From: Viridibacterium sp047600765
GTDB taxonomy: Bacteria > Pseudomonadota > Gammaproteobacteria > Burkholderiales > Rhodocyclaceae
Assembly: GCA_047600765.1 (NCBI GenBank)
Contig: JASGKF010000001.1
Span: 806,001 to 870,000, forward strand
DNA: 64,000 nucleotides
Direction of reading: 5' to 3'
Shown piece by piece: positions 1-10,910 of the stretch. Below the pieces are notes generated by a model. The model worked only from the letters and a program-made list of their open reading frames with translations, searched no databases and was not told where the DNA came from. The stretch's first letter is position 1. Every line of letters starts with the position of its first letter. Made by a program: the position numbers and the translations under genes.

Positions 1-753
1 GCCGATCTGCACCGTCAGCATCGGCGGCACGGCGTTCATCTTCACGTAGAGGTCGGTATGGTCGTCGGCCTGACCCGAGATGATCAGCGGCGTACGCGCT
101 TCGTCGATGAGGATGGAGTCCACTTCGTCGACGATGGCGTAGTTGAGGCCGCGCTGCACGCGCTGGCCCACTTCATAGACCATGTTGTCGCGCAGGTAGT
201 CGAAGCCGAATTCGTTGTTGGTGCCGTAGGTGATGTCGGCCGCGTAAGCCTTCTGCTTTTCCTCGTGGCCCATCTGCGACAGGTTGATGCCCGTCGTCAG
301 CCCCAGGAAGCGGTAGATGCGACCCATCCAGTCCGCGTCGCGCGAAGCCAGGTAGTCATTGACCGTCACGACGTGCACGCCCTTGCCGGACAGCGCGTTG
401 AGGTACACCGCCACCGTCGCCGTCAGGGTCTTGCCCTCACCGGTACGCATTTCGGCGATCTTGCCGTCGTGCAGCACCATGCCACCGATCATCTGCACGT
501 CGAAGTGACGCATGCCATGCACGCGTTTGCCGGCCTCACGCACCACGGCGAAGGCTTCGGTCAGCAGGTCGTCGAGAGACGCGCCCTTTTCAATGCGCTC
601 GCGGAACTCGCCGGTCTTGGCCTGCAGGGCCTCGTCGGACAAAGCTTCCATCTGCGGTTCCAGCGCGTTGATGGCACGCACACGGGCCGCGTACTGGCGC
701 ACCAGACGTTCGTTGCGACTCCCGAAGAACTTCTTGAGCAGACCTTGGATCAT
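1..753 (-). CDS. secA: SecA preprotein translocase ATPase, N-terminal part (cut by window edge)
   Basis: This is the motor ATPase that pushes unfolded preproteins through SecYEG. Only the first 251 codons are present; the gene runs off the left edge. The translated start MIQGLLKKFFGSRNERLVRQ matches the usual SecA N-terminus, which fixes the ATG at 753. The Walker A motif MRTGEGKT lies at residues 102-109, followed by the TYGTNNEFGFDYLRDN segment and the DEVD Walker B box with IDEARTPLIISG near residue 210. It diverges from dciA across about 250 bp that should hold both promoters. No obvious strong ribosome site precedes the ATG. Identity is certain from motifs; nothing can be said about the missing C-terminus. 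Confidence 0.97.
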   Translation of the reverse strand, partial: MIQGLLKKFFGSRNERLVRQYAARVRAINALEPQMEALSDEALQAKTGEFRERIEKGASLDDLLTEAFAVVREAGKRVHGMRHFDVQMIGGMVLHDGKIAEMRTGEGKTLTATVAVYLNALSGKGVHVVTVNDYLASRDADWMGRIYRFLGLTTGINLSQMGHEEKQKAYAADITYGTNNEFGFDYLRDNMVYEVGQRVQRGLNYAIVDEVDSILIDEARTPLIISGQADDHTDLYVKMNAVPPMLTVQIG

Positions 754-1006
754 GTTGTTGTGTGAACAGGGCAAGTAAGTGATTGATGCGACAAACCGGA
801 GACGCCGGGGTTGCAGGCGACCGACCAGCCATACGCGAAGCTCGCGATTCTAACATGCAGCCTGTGACAGCCCGCGGGGCTGGCTCAAGCGCGCTTTCAT
901 GGCCCAAGGCACAAGCGCTGGCGGCGCGCCCGCCCAGGCGTTAGCATGCGTCACCGGCAGATCGGGCCGGTTTCACCCAGTACAAGCCCCAGAACGCCCC
1001 ACTCCC

Positions 1007-1444
1007 ATGTCCGCAGGCCAGCTCAACCGCTTTCTAGGCAGTGACGACGCGCTTTCGCGCCTGCGCGACCACGCTGCACGGCTCGTGCGCATGCAGGGTC
1101 AGCTGGAGCGCCAGTTGCCGCCCAACATGCTGGGCGCCGTCAGCGTCGCCAACTTCGAGACCGGCATCCTGACCCTGCACGTCAGCACGCCAGCCCTAGC
1201 TTCGCGCCTCAAGATGAGCCAGGAAAGCCTGCGCGCGGCCTTGAGTGCCGCCGGCGAACCCATCCAGGGCATACGCATCAAGGTGCGCGCCGTGCACAGC
1301 TCGGAACGTGGCGGCCTCTACGCCCGTGAAACACGCAGCATCAGCCCGCAGAGCAAGGCTGCGCTGAAGAACCTGGGCGAATCGCTGGACCCCGGGTCCG
1401 CGCTGGCGCGCGCCTTGCGCGAGATGGTGAACAAGACCCGCTGA
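1007..1444 (+). CDS. dciA: DciA-family (DUF721) protein, probable replicative helicase loader
   Basis: A 145-residue protein of the DUF721/DciA family, whose members help load DnaB helicase in bacteria lacking DnaC/DnaI. The N-terminal half carries the family pattern: a helical leader, then LPPNMLGAVSVANFETGIL and a run of beta strands ending in IRIKVRAV. The C-terminal 50 residues are polar and probably flexible. The same reading frame is open upstream to 899, but ATG 1007 gives the expected family N-terminus. It is divergent from secA, a common position for this gene in beta- and gammaproteobacteria. Family assignment is by sequence pattern; the helicase-loading role is from family knowledge. 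Confidence 0.8.
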   Translation: MSAGQLNRFLGSDDALSRLRDHAARLVRMQGQLERQLPPNMLGAVSVANFETGILTLHVSTPALASRLKMSQESLRAALSAAGEPIQGIRIKVRAVHSSERGGLYARETRSISPQSKAALKNLGESLDPGSALARALREMVNKTR

Positions 1445-1570
1445 GCTGGCCCGCCTGCCCGACAGGCCTCGTTGCCGCGCCCCGGTTCATCGCTCAGAAT
1501 GCGCGCGGCATGTCGAATTGCTGCAGCAAGCCTTCGATACGCTGTCTGCCCCCTCTCTACGGAGCCCCGC

Positions 1571-4500
1571 ATGCGCCTCTGCCCGTCGTCGCCGTTTTTC
1601 ACTGCACTCGTTGTCAGCCTCACTGCCCTCACCCACCTGTCGGCCCACGCCGCCGAGTTGCGCAGCTTCAGCCCACAGGGCGAAACCAAGCAGGTGCGAC
1701 AGGTCAAGGCCAACTTCGATGTGCCGGTGCGCCCGCTCGGTGATCCGTCCGGCCCTTCCCCGCTGCGTGGCAATTGCGTAGGCACCGACAAGCCGATTCC
1801 CGGCACGGCGCGCTGGGTGGATACGCAGACCTGGGTGATGGACTTCGGCAAGGAGTTGCCTGCCGGTCTCAAGTGCGAATTCACGCCGGTGCCCGACTAC
1901 CGCGACGCCAGCGGCAAGCCCGTCAAGATGGACGCGGCGTATCGCTTCAACACGGGCGGGCCCAACCTGCGCAGCCTCAGCACGGTGGGAGATAGCCATC
2001 GCATCGACGAAGACGCGCTGTTCTTTGCCGACACCACGGGCGCCATCGACCCGGCCAGCATCGAGCGCAGCGTGTATTGCGTCGCCGAAGGCATCGGCGA
2101 ACGCATCCCGACGCGTCTGGCGCCTGCCGCCGAGCGCGCCCGTCTGCTCAAGGATCGCAACCTGACGGAAGACAACGCCCGCCACCTCGCCTACTTCCGC
2201 TGCGCGCGCAAGCTGCCGGCGGGCGCCAAGGTCGAAGTGGTGTGGGGCATCGGCGTGCGCGGCACGTCCGGGCTGGCCACCACGGCCGAAGAGAAGCGCG
2301 AGTTCCGCGTGCGCCCCGAGTTCAGCGTCGCCGTGCGCTGCGAACGCGAGAACGCCAACGCCGACTGCACACCCTTCGGCAACATGCGACTGGACTTCAC
2401 GGCGCCGGTGAAGCGTGAAGACGTCGCCAAGATCCAGCTCGTCGGCGCGGGCGGACGCAAGTGGGCGGCCGAGTTCGCCGAGTACGAAGAGGGCAACGAG
2501 GATGTCGAGGGTGTGCAGTTCAGCGGCCCCTTCCCGCCGCGCGAGCAATTCCGCCTCGTCGTGCCGGCGCAGATCCGCGATGACGCCGGGCGTCCGCTCA
2601 CCAATCGCAACCGCTTGGCCGGCGTCACGCTGAAGACCACCGACTACCCGCCCCTGCTCAAGTTCGCGGCCGACTTCGGCATCGTCGAGCTCAAGGCAGG
2701 TGGCCTGCTGCCCGTGACGCTGCGCAATCTCGACAGCCTCACTGCGGGCGACCGCAACCTGCCCGTCGCCGACGGCAGCGCACCGCAGACCTCGGCCAAA
2801 GTGCGCCTGCTGCGCCTCACGACCGACGAGCAGGTCATCGCCTGGCTGCGTCGCCAGAACGAATCGCAGAAGGATGTTTATTTCGATCGCGAAACCTCGG
2901 TGCTGAAAAAGCACAGCAACGCCAAGCTGATGCTGCTGCCCAAACCCAATGGTCCCAAGCCCATGGAGGTCGTCGGCATTCCGCTGGGCCAGCCCGGTTA
3001 CTACGTCGCCGAAGGCGAGTCGCAGTACCTCGGCTCGCGCCTGCTGGAGACACCCAAGCCGATGTATGTGCGTACCGAGGCCATCAACACCAACCTCGCT
3101 GTGCACTACAAGCGCGGCGATGAAAACTCGCTGGTGTGGGTCACCACCCTCGACACAGGCATGCCGGTGGCCGATGCACGCATCACCCTGCGTGACTGCC
3201 AAGGCAAGCAACTGTCGTTCGGCAAGACCACGGCAGACGGCACCATGCTGATTCCGCGCAAGCTGGAGTCTGGCGACAAGTACTGCCACACGACCTATGT
3301 CTTCGCGCGCGTTACCAGCAATGGTGTCGAAGACATGTCCATGACCACCACCGACTGGCAGAAAGGCATCGAACGCTGGCGCTTCCAGCTGCCCTACGCG
3401 GGCATCATGCCCGACGTGGTCACGCACACCGTCTTCGACCGCCCGCTGTTCCGCGTTGGCGAAACGGTGAACATGCAGCACGTTGCGCGCCGCCACACCA
3501 TGAACGGCTTCGCCCACGTGCCCGCCGAGCAACTGCCGGACCGCATCGTCGTGTCGCTGATCGGCGGTGACGAAGAGTACGAAATGCCCATCAGCTGGAA
3601 GGGCGGCGTGGCCGACACCACGTGGAAGATTCCGGACGCCGCCAAACTCGGGCGCTACCGCGTGAGCTTCCTGCGCCCCGGCGAAAAATCCAGCGGCGAT
3701 GGCGACATGGAGTACGAAGACGAGAGCGGCTGGTCGCCGACCACGCGCCTGTGGCCCGGCGGCATTTTCCGCATTGCCGACTTCCGCCTGCCCGTGCTCA
3801 AGGCCGAGGTCGTCACGGGCGGCGGCAAGCCACTGGTCGGACGCGACGACATCAACGTCAATGCACGCATCAGCTACCTGTCGGGTGGCGGCGCAGCGGG
3901 CGAAAAGATCCGTCTGCGCAGCGAAGCGCGCCCAGCCTGGGTGCAGGGCCGCGACGAGCTGGAGAACTTCAACATCGGCAACGCACCGGTCGACGCCAGC
4001 AAGCTGAACGACCAGGGCTGGAGCCAGAACGATCCGGAGCCCGTGGTGTTCGATGACCGCCGCGACCTCGTGCTGGACCGCGAAGGCACGCTCAACACCA
4101 GCATGCAGAACCTGCCGAAGTGGTCGCGCCCGGCCGATGTCACCACCGAGATCGAGTACAACGACCCCTCGGGTGAAGTGCGCACGGCCAGCACGCTGCA
4201 ACGCTGGTTCCCCGCCGCGCGCGTGGCCGCCATCAGTGGCGAGGCCCAGCAGGCCGGCAGCGATGATGTCTCGCTGCGCGTCGCCACGCTGGACACCTCC
4301 CTCAAGCCCGCAGCCAACAGCAGCTACGTCGTCGAAGCCTGGTATCGCCGCGCCTTCGTGCACCGCAAGCGCATGCTCGGCGGCTACTACACCTACGACA
4401 CACGCTACACGCTGACGCCGCTCGGCGAAGTGTGCAAGGGCAGCAGCGATGCCAAGGGCATGGCGACCTGCCGCTTCCGCCGCCCGGCAGCAGAGAAGGA

Positions 4501-7442
4501 TCAGAGCAGCGCCGAGATGATTGTCGAAGCACGTGTGCGCGACGACGCCGGCCGCACCAGCTACGCCTCCACCACCGTGTGGCAAGGCGGCAGCAACTAC
4601 GGCGAGGAATACTGGTTCGGCCAGGACGAATCGGAACGCATCGACATCCTGCCCGACCGCAAGCACTACCAACCCGGCGAAACCGCCCAGCTGCAGGTGC
4701 GCATGCCCTTCCGCGAAGCCACCGCGCTGGTCAGCGTGGAACGCGAAGGCATCATCGATCGCTTCACCGTGCAGCTGTCGGGCAAGGACCCGCGCATCAG
4801 CGTGCCGATCAAGCCGCACTACGGCCCGAATGCCTACATCTCGGTGCTGGTCGTGCGCGGCCGCATCGGCGATGTGCAACCCACCGCCCTCGTCGACCTC
4901 GGCAAGCCCGCCTACAAGCTGGGCGTGGCCGAGATCAACGTCGGTTGGCAGGGTTACACGCTGAAGGTCGTGGTCGAACCCGACAAACCGGAATACAAGG
5001 CGCGTGAAGAAATCACGGCAAAAGTGCGCGTCACGCTTGCCGACGGCACGCCCGCCAAGGGCGGCGAGTTCGCGCTGGCCGTCGTCGATGAAGCGCTGCT
5101 GACGCTGTCGCGCAACGACTCCTGGTACCTGCTCGAACGCATGATGGGTCGCCGTGGCTACACGGTCGAAACGGCCACCGCGCAATCGCAGGTGATCGGC
5201 AAGCGCCACTTCGGCCTCAAGGCCGTGCCCGCTGGTGGCGGTGGCGGTGCGCCAACGCGTGAGCTGTTCGACACCCTGCTCTCCTGGCAGCCGCACGTGG
5301 TGCTCGACGACAAGGGCGAAGCGCGCATCCGCGTGCCCAACAACGACAGCCTCACGACCTTCCGCCTCGTCGCCATCGCGCGCCAGGGCGCCGCACGCTT
5401 CGGCACCGGCAGTGCCACCGTGCGCAGCACGCGCGACCTGCAGCTCTTCGCCGGCCTGCCACCGGTGGTGCGCGAGGGCGACCGCTTCCGCGCCATGGTG
5501 ACGGTGCGCAATCTCAGCAAGAGCACGCAGAGCATCCAGGTGACGCCGGCGGCAACGCCAGCGGGCAGCAGCACACCGCTCGCCGGTTTGAGCACGCAGA
5601 GCATCGAGTTGCCAGCGGGCGAAGCGCGCGAAGTTGCCTGGAACGTGCAGGTGCCGCAACGTGTGCGCCAGATCCAGTGGCGCTTCGACGCCAGCACCAC
5701 GGGCGGTGATCGCGATGCGCTGAAGGTGAACCAGACGGTCAACGAAGCGCTGCAGGCCAAGGTCACGGCCGCCACGCTGGAGCAGCTCGACGGCAAGCTG
5801 GTCGTGCCGACCCAGCGCCCCGTTCAACGGCATCGTCGGCATGGGCAGCGTCGACGTCTTCCTCAAGCCCACCCTGGGCCTGTCGGTTGACAGCGTGCGC
5901 GACTACATGCTGCGCTACCCCTACAGCTGCCTCGAACAGCAGACCTCGCGCTACATCAGTACCGACAACCGCGCCGCCTGGCAGCGCCTGATGAACGAGT
6001 TGCCGACCTACTTCTACAACGATGGCCTGGTCGGCTACTTCCCGCCGAGCTCGGACGCCCGCGAGCGCTACCACGGCTCGACAACGCTGACGGCCTACGT
6101 GCTGTCGGTGGCGCACGAGGCCGGTTACGAGATCCCGGAAGGCCCGCGCGAACGCATGCTCGACGCGCTCGCCGCCTTCGTCGAAGGCCGCCTGCAGCTC
6201 GACAAGAACGACCGCCCCTACTGGTCGCCACGCCCCGACCTGCCGCAGCGCAAGCTCGCCGCCATCGAAGCGCTGGCCCGTTACGACCGCGCCACGCCGG
6301 GCCAGATCGCCACCGTGCCCATCACGCCGGGCCTGTGGCCGACCAGCAGCCTCATCGACTGGCTGTCCATCCTGCAACGCATGCCCAAGCTGCCGGCACG
6401 CGCGAAGCAGATGACCGAAGTCGAGAACCAGCTGCGCGCGCGCATGGACTCGCAAGGCACGATGACGCGCTTCAATACCGAGCGTGACGACTACTGGTGG
6501 TGGCTGATGGTCTCGCCCGACGGCAACGTGCTGCGCGGCATTTCGACGCTGATCGACCAGCCCGGCTGGCAGCGCGAACTACCGCGCCTCGTGCGCGGCG
6601 CGCTGGCGCGCCAGACGCAGGGCAACTGGGGCACCACCACGTCGAACACCTGGGGCGTGCTGATGCTGCAGAAGTTCGCACGCAAGTTCGAAACGCAACC
6701 GGTCGCCGGCCAGACGCGCGTTCAGCTCGACGGCAGCGACACCGCTGCGATGACAGCCGACTGGGCCGCGCTCGAAGCCGCACGCCTGCAACGTGAGGCC
6801 AAGGCCGCCGATGATGTGGCCAATGGCCGCGTCGCACGACCGGGCATCAACACCTCGTGGCGTGACCCGGCAGCAGATGGCGGTGCGTTGTTCCGCTTCG
6901 ACTGGCCCGCCAGTGGCAAGGGCGACGTGAGCCTCGCGCACAGCGGCACGGGCAAGCCCTGGGTGACCGTGCAGACGCGTGTCGCACGCGCACTCAAAGC
7001 GCCGGTCAGCGCCGGCTTCGTGATGCGCAAGGAAGTGAAGGCGCTGGAGCAGAAGACGCCGGGCCGCTGGAGCCGTGGTGACGTGGCGCTGATCCGCATC
7101 GAGATCGAGGCGCAGTCGCCCTGGACCTGGGTGGTGCTCGATGACCCCGTGCCGGCAGGCTCGACCATCCTCGGTGGCGGCCTCGCGGGGCAAGGTGCCA
7201 TCGCGGGCGCCAAGGTGGCGGAAGACACCGGCGGCTGGTGGGGCCGCGCGAGCTTCGTCGAGCGCTCGTTCAGCGCCTACCGCGCTTATTACGAGTACTT
7301 CCCGAAGGGCAAGACCACGATCGAGTACGCCGTGCGCGTCAACAACCCCGGCGAGTTCCTGCTGCCGAATACGCGCGTTGAAGCGATGTATGCGCCCGAG
7401 AACTACGCCGAGTCGCCCAACCCGGCATGGCGCGTGGAGTGA
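1571..7442 (+). pseudogene. Bacterial alpha-2-macroglobulin (YfhM-like), split by a one-base frameshift
   Basis: This is a large periplasmic protease trap. The intact product would be about 1956 residues. The start is ATG 1571, preceded by ACGGAG and followed by the signal peptide ending LTHLSAHA. There is no lipobox cysteine after it, unlike the inner-membrane-anchored E. coli protein, so this one may be soluble. Reading frame one runs to 5890, and the protein continues in another frame from about 5820 to 7442. The four-C run at 5818-5821 has one C too many: dropping it restores QRPFNGIVGMGS. The thioester motif CLEQ (5928-5939) lies just after the break, so the truncated first product could not crosslink proteases. 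The stop overlaps the pbpC start, the classic pairing with penicillin-binding protein 1C. It may be a sequencing indel or a true pseudogene. Confidence 0.88.
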
Positions 7443-9703
7443 TGGACAGGCGCAGCGCCATGATGCGTGCATGGGTGCTGGCGGCAGGGCTGCTCAGCGC
7501 CCTGCCCGCCATGGCCAACACCCTGCCCGACTTCGAGGCCGTGCGCAGCCAGTACGCGCCGTCAGACTGGCTGCTGCTCGACCGCCAGGGCCAGCCGCTG
7601 CAGCGCCTGCGCATCGACAGGGGCGTGCGCCGTCTCGCCTGGCAACGCCTTGGCGACACCTCACCCGCGCTGCAGCGTGCGCTGGTGACGGCCGAGGACC
7701 AGCGCTTCTGGCAGCACGGTGGCGTCAACTGGCTGGCCTTCGCGCGCGCGGCCTTCGACAAAGCCGGCAGCGCGCTCGGTGGCGACAAGGCCACGCGCGG
7801 CGCGTCCACCATCAGCATGCAGCTCGCGGCCCTGCTCGATGAACAACTGCGCGCCGCACCCGGCCAGCGCCGCGACATCTCACGCAAGTGGGACCAGGCG
7901 ATGGCCGCACGCGAGCTGGAATCGCACTGGAGCAAACCGCAGATCTTCGAAGCCTGGCTCAACCTCGTGCCCTGGCGCGGCGAAACTGTCGGTATCGCGG
8001 CAGCCAGCGAAGTGTGGTTCGGCAAACAACCCGATGGCCTCGACTACGGCGAAGCCGCCCTGCTCGCTGCCCTCGTGCGCCAGCCGCAAGCACCCGCCGC
8101 GCGCGTAGCCGAACGCGCCTGCGCGATTCTCGCCACCCTGCGCAGCGAAGACGCCAGCCTGCCGCTACCGCCCTGCGAATCCCTCAAGGGCCTGGCCGTG
8201 CAGAAACTGCCACGCCGCTCCTTTGCGCCGCCCCTGCAGCCTGCAGCGGCACCGCATGCTGCACGCCTCGCACTGGCTGACTGGACGCGCCAGCACGGCA
8301 ACACAGCGCCGCCAGCCCTCGCCGCAGGCACAGAGCCCGCACTGCACAGCACGCTGGACGGCCGTCTGCAGCGCCTCGCCAACGCCAGCCTGCGCCGCCA
8401 CCTGCGCGAGCTGCGCCGGCAGAACGTCGAGGACGGCGCGCTCATCGTGATCGACAACGCCAGCGGCGAGGTGCTCGCCTGGGTCGGCTCCAGCGGCACG
8501 CTGTCGGATGCAGCCGAGGTCGACGGCGTGCTCGCGCTGCGTCAGGCAGGCTCGACGCTGAAGCCCTTCCTCTACGCACTGGCCATCGAGCAGCAACGCC
8601 TCACCGCCGCTTCGCTGATCGACGACTCGCCGCTCGCGCTGACGGCCGAGAACGGCGTCTTCATTCCGCGCAACTACGACCGACAGTTCCGTGGCTGGGT
8701 GTCGGCGCGCACAGCGCTCGCTTCGTCGCTCAACATCCCGGCCGTGCGCACCTTGCTGCTGACCGGCATCACACCGTTCTACGAGCGCCTCAAGCGGCTC
8801 GGCTTCAGCACGCTGACCGAGAGTGCCGATCACTACGGCCTGTCGCTCGCGCTGGGCGGCAGCGATGTGCGCCTGCTCGATCTCGCCAACGCCTATCGCA
8901 CGCTCGCCAATCGCGGCATGGCGCAGAACGTGCGCCGCTCGCGCGATGAAGCTGCTGGCAGCAAGCGCCGCGTGCTCAGCGAAGAAGCCAGCTTCATCGT
9001 CGGCGACATCCTCTCCGACCGTGGTGCACGTGCGCCCGGCTTCGGCCTCGAAAACGCCCTCGCCACACCGTTCTGGACCGCCGTCAAAACCGGCACCAGC
9101 AAGGACATGCGCGACAACTGGTGCGCCGGCTTCAGCGACCGCTACACCGTTGCCGTGTGGGTCGGCAATGCCAGCGGCGCGCCGATGTGGGATGTCTCCG
9201 GCGTGCAAGGCGCCGCTCCCGTGTGGCGCGAGATGATGATGGCCCTGCATGCCGATTCGCCGTCGCGCCCGCCGTCGCCACCACGCGCGCTGCAATCGGC
9301 CAGCGTGCGCTTCAGCGACATCGAAGAGTCGCCACGCCGCGAGTGGTTCATCGCCGGCACCGAGGTGCGCGAGGTCGGTCGCGTCGCCAGCGACGAAGCC
9401 ACACCACGCATCCGCTACCCTGCCAACGGCCTGATCGTCGCGCTGGACCCGGACATCCCCGCCGCCAACGAACGCCTGCCCTTCGACATGGCCCCGCTGC
9501 GCAGCGACCACCGCTGGCAGCTCGAACGCAGCGGCAGCCAGCCCTGCCGCCTGGAGCTGGCCGCCAGCGACAGCTGGGCGCCCGAGCCCGGTGAATGGGC
9601 GCTAAGCCTGCAGGACAGCGGCGGCAAGACGCTGGAACAGGTACGCTTCGCCGTGCGCGGCAGCCCGCGCCACGCCACTCAGTGCCCGGAAAACCGCAAT
9701 TGA
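7442..9703 (+). CDS. pbpC: Penicillin-binding protein 1C (transglycosylase/transpeptidase)
   Basis: Bifunctional class A penicillin-binding protein of the 1C type, about 753 residues. A short N-terminal hydrophobic segment (WVLAAGLLSALPAMA) acts as signal or anchor. The GT51 transglycosylase domain shows EDQRFWQHGG near residue 85 and GASTISMQLA. The transpeptidase domain shows the active-site STLK near residue 370, SLN near 430 and KTGTS near 550. The last 100 residues resemble the BiPBP_C domain found only in 1C proteins. ATG 7442 overlaps the alpha-2-macroglobulin stop (TGATG), suggesting translational coupling; ATGs at 7427 and 7460 are alternatives. Pairing with alpha-2-macroglobulin suggests cell-wall repair coupled to protease trapping when the outer membrane is breached. 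Confidence 0.93.
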   Translation: MDRRSAMMRAWVLAAGLLSALPAMANTLPDFEAVRSQYAPSDWLLLDRQGQPLQRLRIDRGVRRLAWQRLGDTSPALQRALVTAEDQRFWQHGGVNWLAFARAAFDKAGSALGGDKATRGASTISMQLAALLDEQLRAAPGQRRDISRKWDQAMAARELESHWSKPQIFEAWLNLVPWRGETVGIAAASEVWFGKQPDGLDYGEAALLAALVRQPQAPAARVAERACAILATLRSEDASLPLPPCESLKGLAVQKLPRRSFAPPLQPAAAPHAARLALADWTRQHGNTAPPALAAGTEPALHSTLDGRLQRLANASLRRHLRELRRQNVEDGALIVIDNASGEVLAWVGSSGTLSDAAEVDGVLALRQAGSTLKPFLYALAIEQQRLTAASLIDDSPLALTAENGVFIPRNYDRQFRGWVSARTALASSLNIPAVRTLLLTGITPFYERLKRLGFSTLTESADHYGLSLALGGSDVRLLDLANAYRTLANRGMAQNVRRSRDEAAGSKRRVLSEEASFIVGDILSDRGARAPGFGLENALATPFWTAVKTGTSKDMRDNWCAGFSDRYTVAVWVGNASGAPMWDVSGVQGAAPVWREMMMALHADSPSRPPSPPRALQSASVRFSDIEESPRREWFIAGTEVREVGRVASDEATPRIRYPANGLIVALDPDIPAANERLPFDMAPLRSDHRWQLERSGSQPCRLELAASDSWAPEPGEWALSLQDSGGKTLEQVRFAVRGSPRHATQCPENRN

Positions 9704-9759
9704 CCGGCACGACGGGTGGAGCGAAGCTGCCTGACACCTACATCAGAAGGAGACCGGCC

Positions 9760-10428
9760 ATGTTCAAGTCACTCGCAAGAAAATCGCAGGGCCGTCCCAA
9801 GATTTTCTTGCCCCCCTCGGGGGGCGGCTTGGGCCGAACAGGCCAAAGCCGGGGGCTCGTTTACCTCTGCAGCGTCCTCCTTGGTCTTGCCCTGTCCCTG
9901 CCCGCCCAGGCACTCGATGTTGCCGGCGTGAACTTCGCCGACAGCGCCAGCGTCGCCGGCAGCGAACTCAAACTCAATGGCGCCGGCCTGCGCAGCCGCT
10001 TTGCCGTCGTCAAGGTCTATGCCATCGGCCTCTACCTGCCACAGAAAGCCGCCACGGCCGATACCGTGCTGGCCAGCACCGGGCCGCGTCGCGTGCAGAT
10101 CAACACGCTGCGCGACCTCACTGCCGAGCAACTCGCCGACGCACTCATCGAAGCACTCGACGCCAATCACTCCGCAGCCGAGATGAGCAAGCTCGCGCCG
10201 CGCGTCGCCCAGTTGCGCAGCACCATGCTGAGCATCGGCAAGGTCGCCGAGAAGACCAGCATCCGCCTCGATTACCTGCCCGCCAGCGGCACACGCGTCA
10301 TAGTCGGTAACGAACAGAAAGGCAGCGACATCGCGGGCGAAGATTTCTTCGTCGCTGTGCTGAAGATCTGGCTGGGCAACAAGCCCGTGCAAGCCGACCT
10401 CAAGGAGAGCCTGCTGGGCAAGCAATGA
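9760..10428 (+). CDS. Chalcone-isomerase-like periplasmic protein
   Basis: A 222-residue exported protein with a bacterial chalcone-isomerase-like domain. Family marks include LKLNGAGLRSRFAVVKVYAIGLYLP, the start of the fold, and the late GEDFFVAVLKIWLGNKP segment. Bacterial members generally lack proven isomerase activity, so no reaction is claimed. The start is ATG 9760, with AGAAGGAGA seven bases upstream. The N-region before the hydrophobic core (LVYLCSVLLGLALSLPAQA) is unusually long. Residues 16-32 (FLPPSGGGLGR and flanks) are encoded by a GC-rich palindromic repeat that seems to have been inserted into the signal sequence. The stop overlaps the next start by four bases (ATGA). Confidence 0.78.
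   Translation: MFKSLARKSQGRPKIFLPPSGGGLGRTGQSRGLVYLCSVLLGLALSLPAQALDVAGVNFADSASVAGSELKLNGAGLRSRFAVVKVYAIGLYLPQKAATADTVLASTGPRRVQINTLRDLTAEQLADALIEALDANHSAAEMSKLAPRVAQLRSTMLSIGKVAEKTSIRLDYLPASGTRVIVGNEQKGSDIAGEDFFVAVLKIWLGNKPVQADLKESLLGKQ
9810..9840. repeat. GC-rich palindromic repeat inside a coding region
   Basis: A run of six C, TC and six G forms a perfect hairpin at 9810-9825. It is followed by GGCTTGGGCC and lies in frame inside the signal-peptide region of the chalcone-isomerase-like gene. It encodes PPSGGGLG. The same peptide flavour (PPSKGARRALG) occurs in the recG insertion at 27450-27540. I infer a dispersed coding-tolerant repeat family. Confidence 0.6.
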
Positions 10429-10910
10429 GCAACCTGCAGTCCGCTGAGTCCTACGACGCCATCTACGCCCTACCAACCTGCCGCTTCGGTGCCTGCAGCG
10501 ATGGCGAGCACATCAAGCTGCTCGTCTTCCTGCCGCCCGACACGGCCTTGCAAGCCCCCACAACGCCGCTGCTGAAATCCTTCGGCAGCGCGCTGCAAGC
10601 CTGGCTCGCCTCGCCCGACGCACCCCTGCCCTTCACGCATCGCGCCAAGGGCACCGCCTTCCAGCAACGCGTATGGCAGGCCATCTCGGCCATTCCGCGC
10701 GGCCAGACGCGCCGCTACGGCGACCTGGTCGCCACAGCTGGCGGCACCGCGCGCGCCATCGGCCAGGCCTGCGGCGCCAATCCCCTGCCCATCCTCGTGC
10801 CCTGCCATCGCGTCGTCTCGACAGCAGGCATCGGGGGCTTTGCCAACGCCAGCGACGGCTGGCTCATCGAGACCAAGAAATGGCTGCTGGCACACGAGGG
10901 CGCCCTGTAG
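10425..10910 (+). CDS. ogt: Methylated-DNA--protein-cysteine S-methyltransferase (Ogt type)
   Basis: A suicide DNA repair protein that moves alkyl groups from O6-alkylguanine to its own cysteine; 161 residues. The active-site PCHRV motif is near residue 126, within LPILVPCHRVVSTAGIGGFA. Upstream is the DNA-binding helix segment GTAFQQRVWQAISAIPRGQT and the tyrosine/arginine pair RRYGDL. The ATG overlaps the previous stop by four bases, so it is probably translated from the same transcript. The N-terminal domain is short and of Ogt rather than Ada type, since no Ada zinc or AraC domain is present. Confidence 0.92.
   Translation: MSNLQSAESYDAIYALPTCRFGACSDGEHIKLLVFLPPDTALQAPTTPLLKSFGSALQAWLASPDAPLPFTHRAKGTAFQQRVWQAISAIPRGQTRRYGDLVATAGGTARAIGQACGANPLPILVPCHRVVSTAGIGGFANASDGWLIETKKWLLAHEGAL

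Noticed and set aside
754..1006. SecM-like leader peptide upstream of secA
   Set aside because: The short frames here are shadows, lack an arrest motif, and secA is divergent from the neighbouring gene rather than downstream of a leader.
1487..5872. A 1461-codon open frame on the minus strand
   Set aside because: It is the antisense shadow of the alpha-2-macroglobulin gene in GC-rich DNA; its composition (His/Ala/Arg-rich, no domains) is that of a mirror frame.
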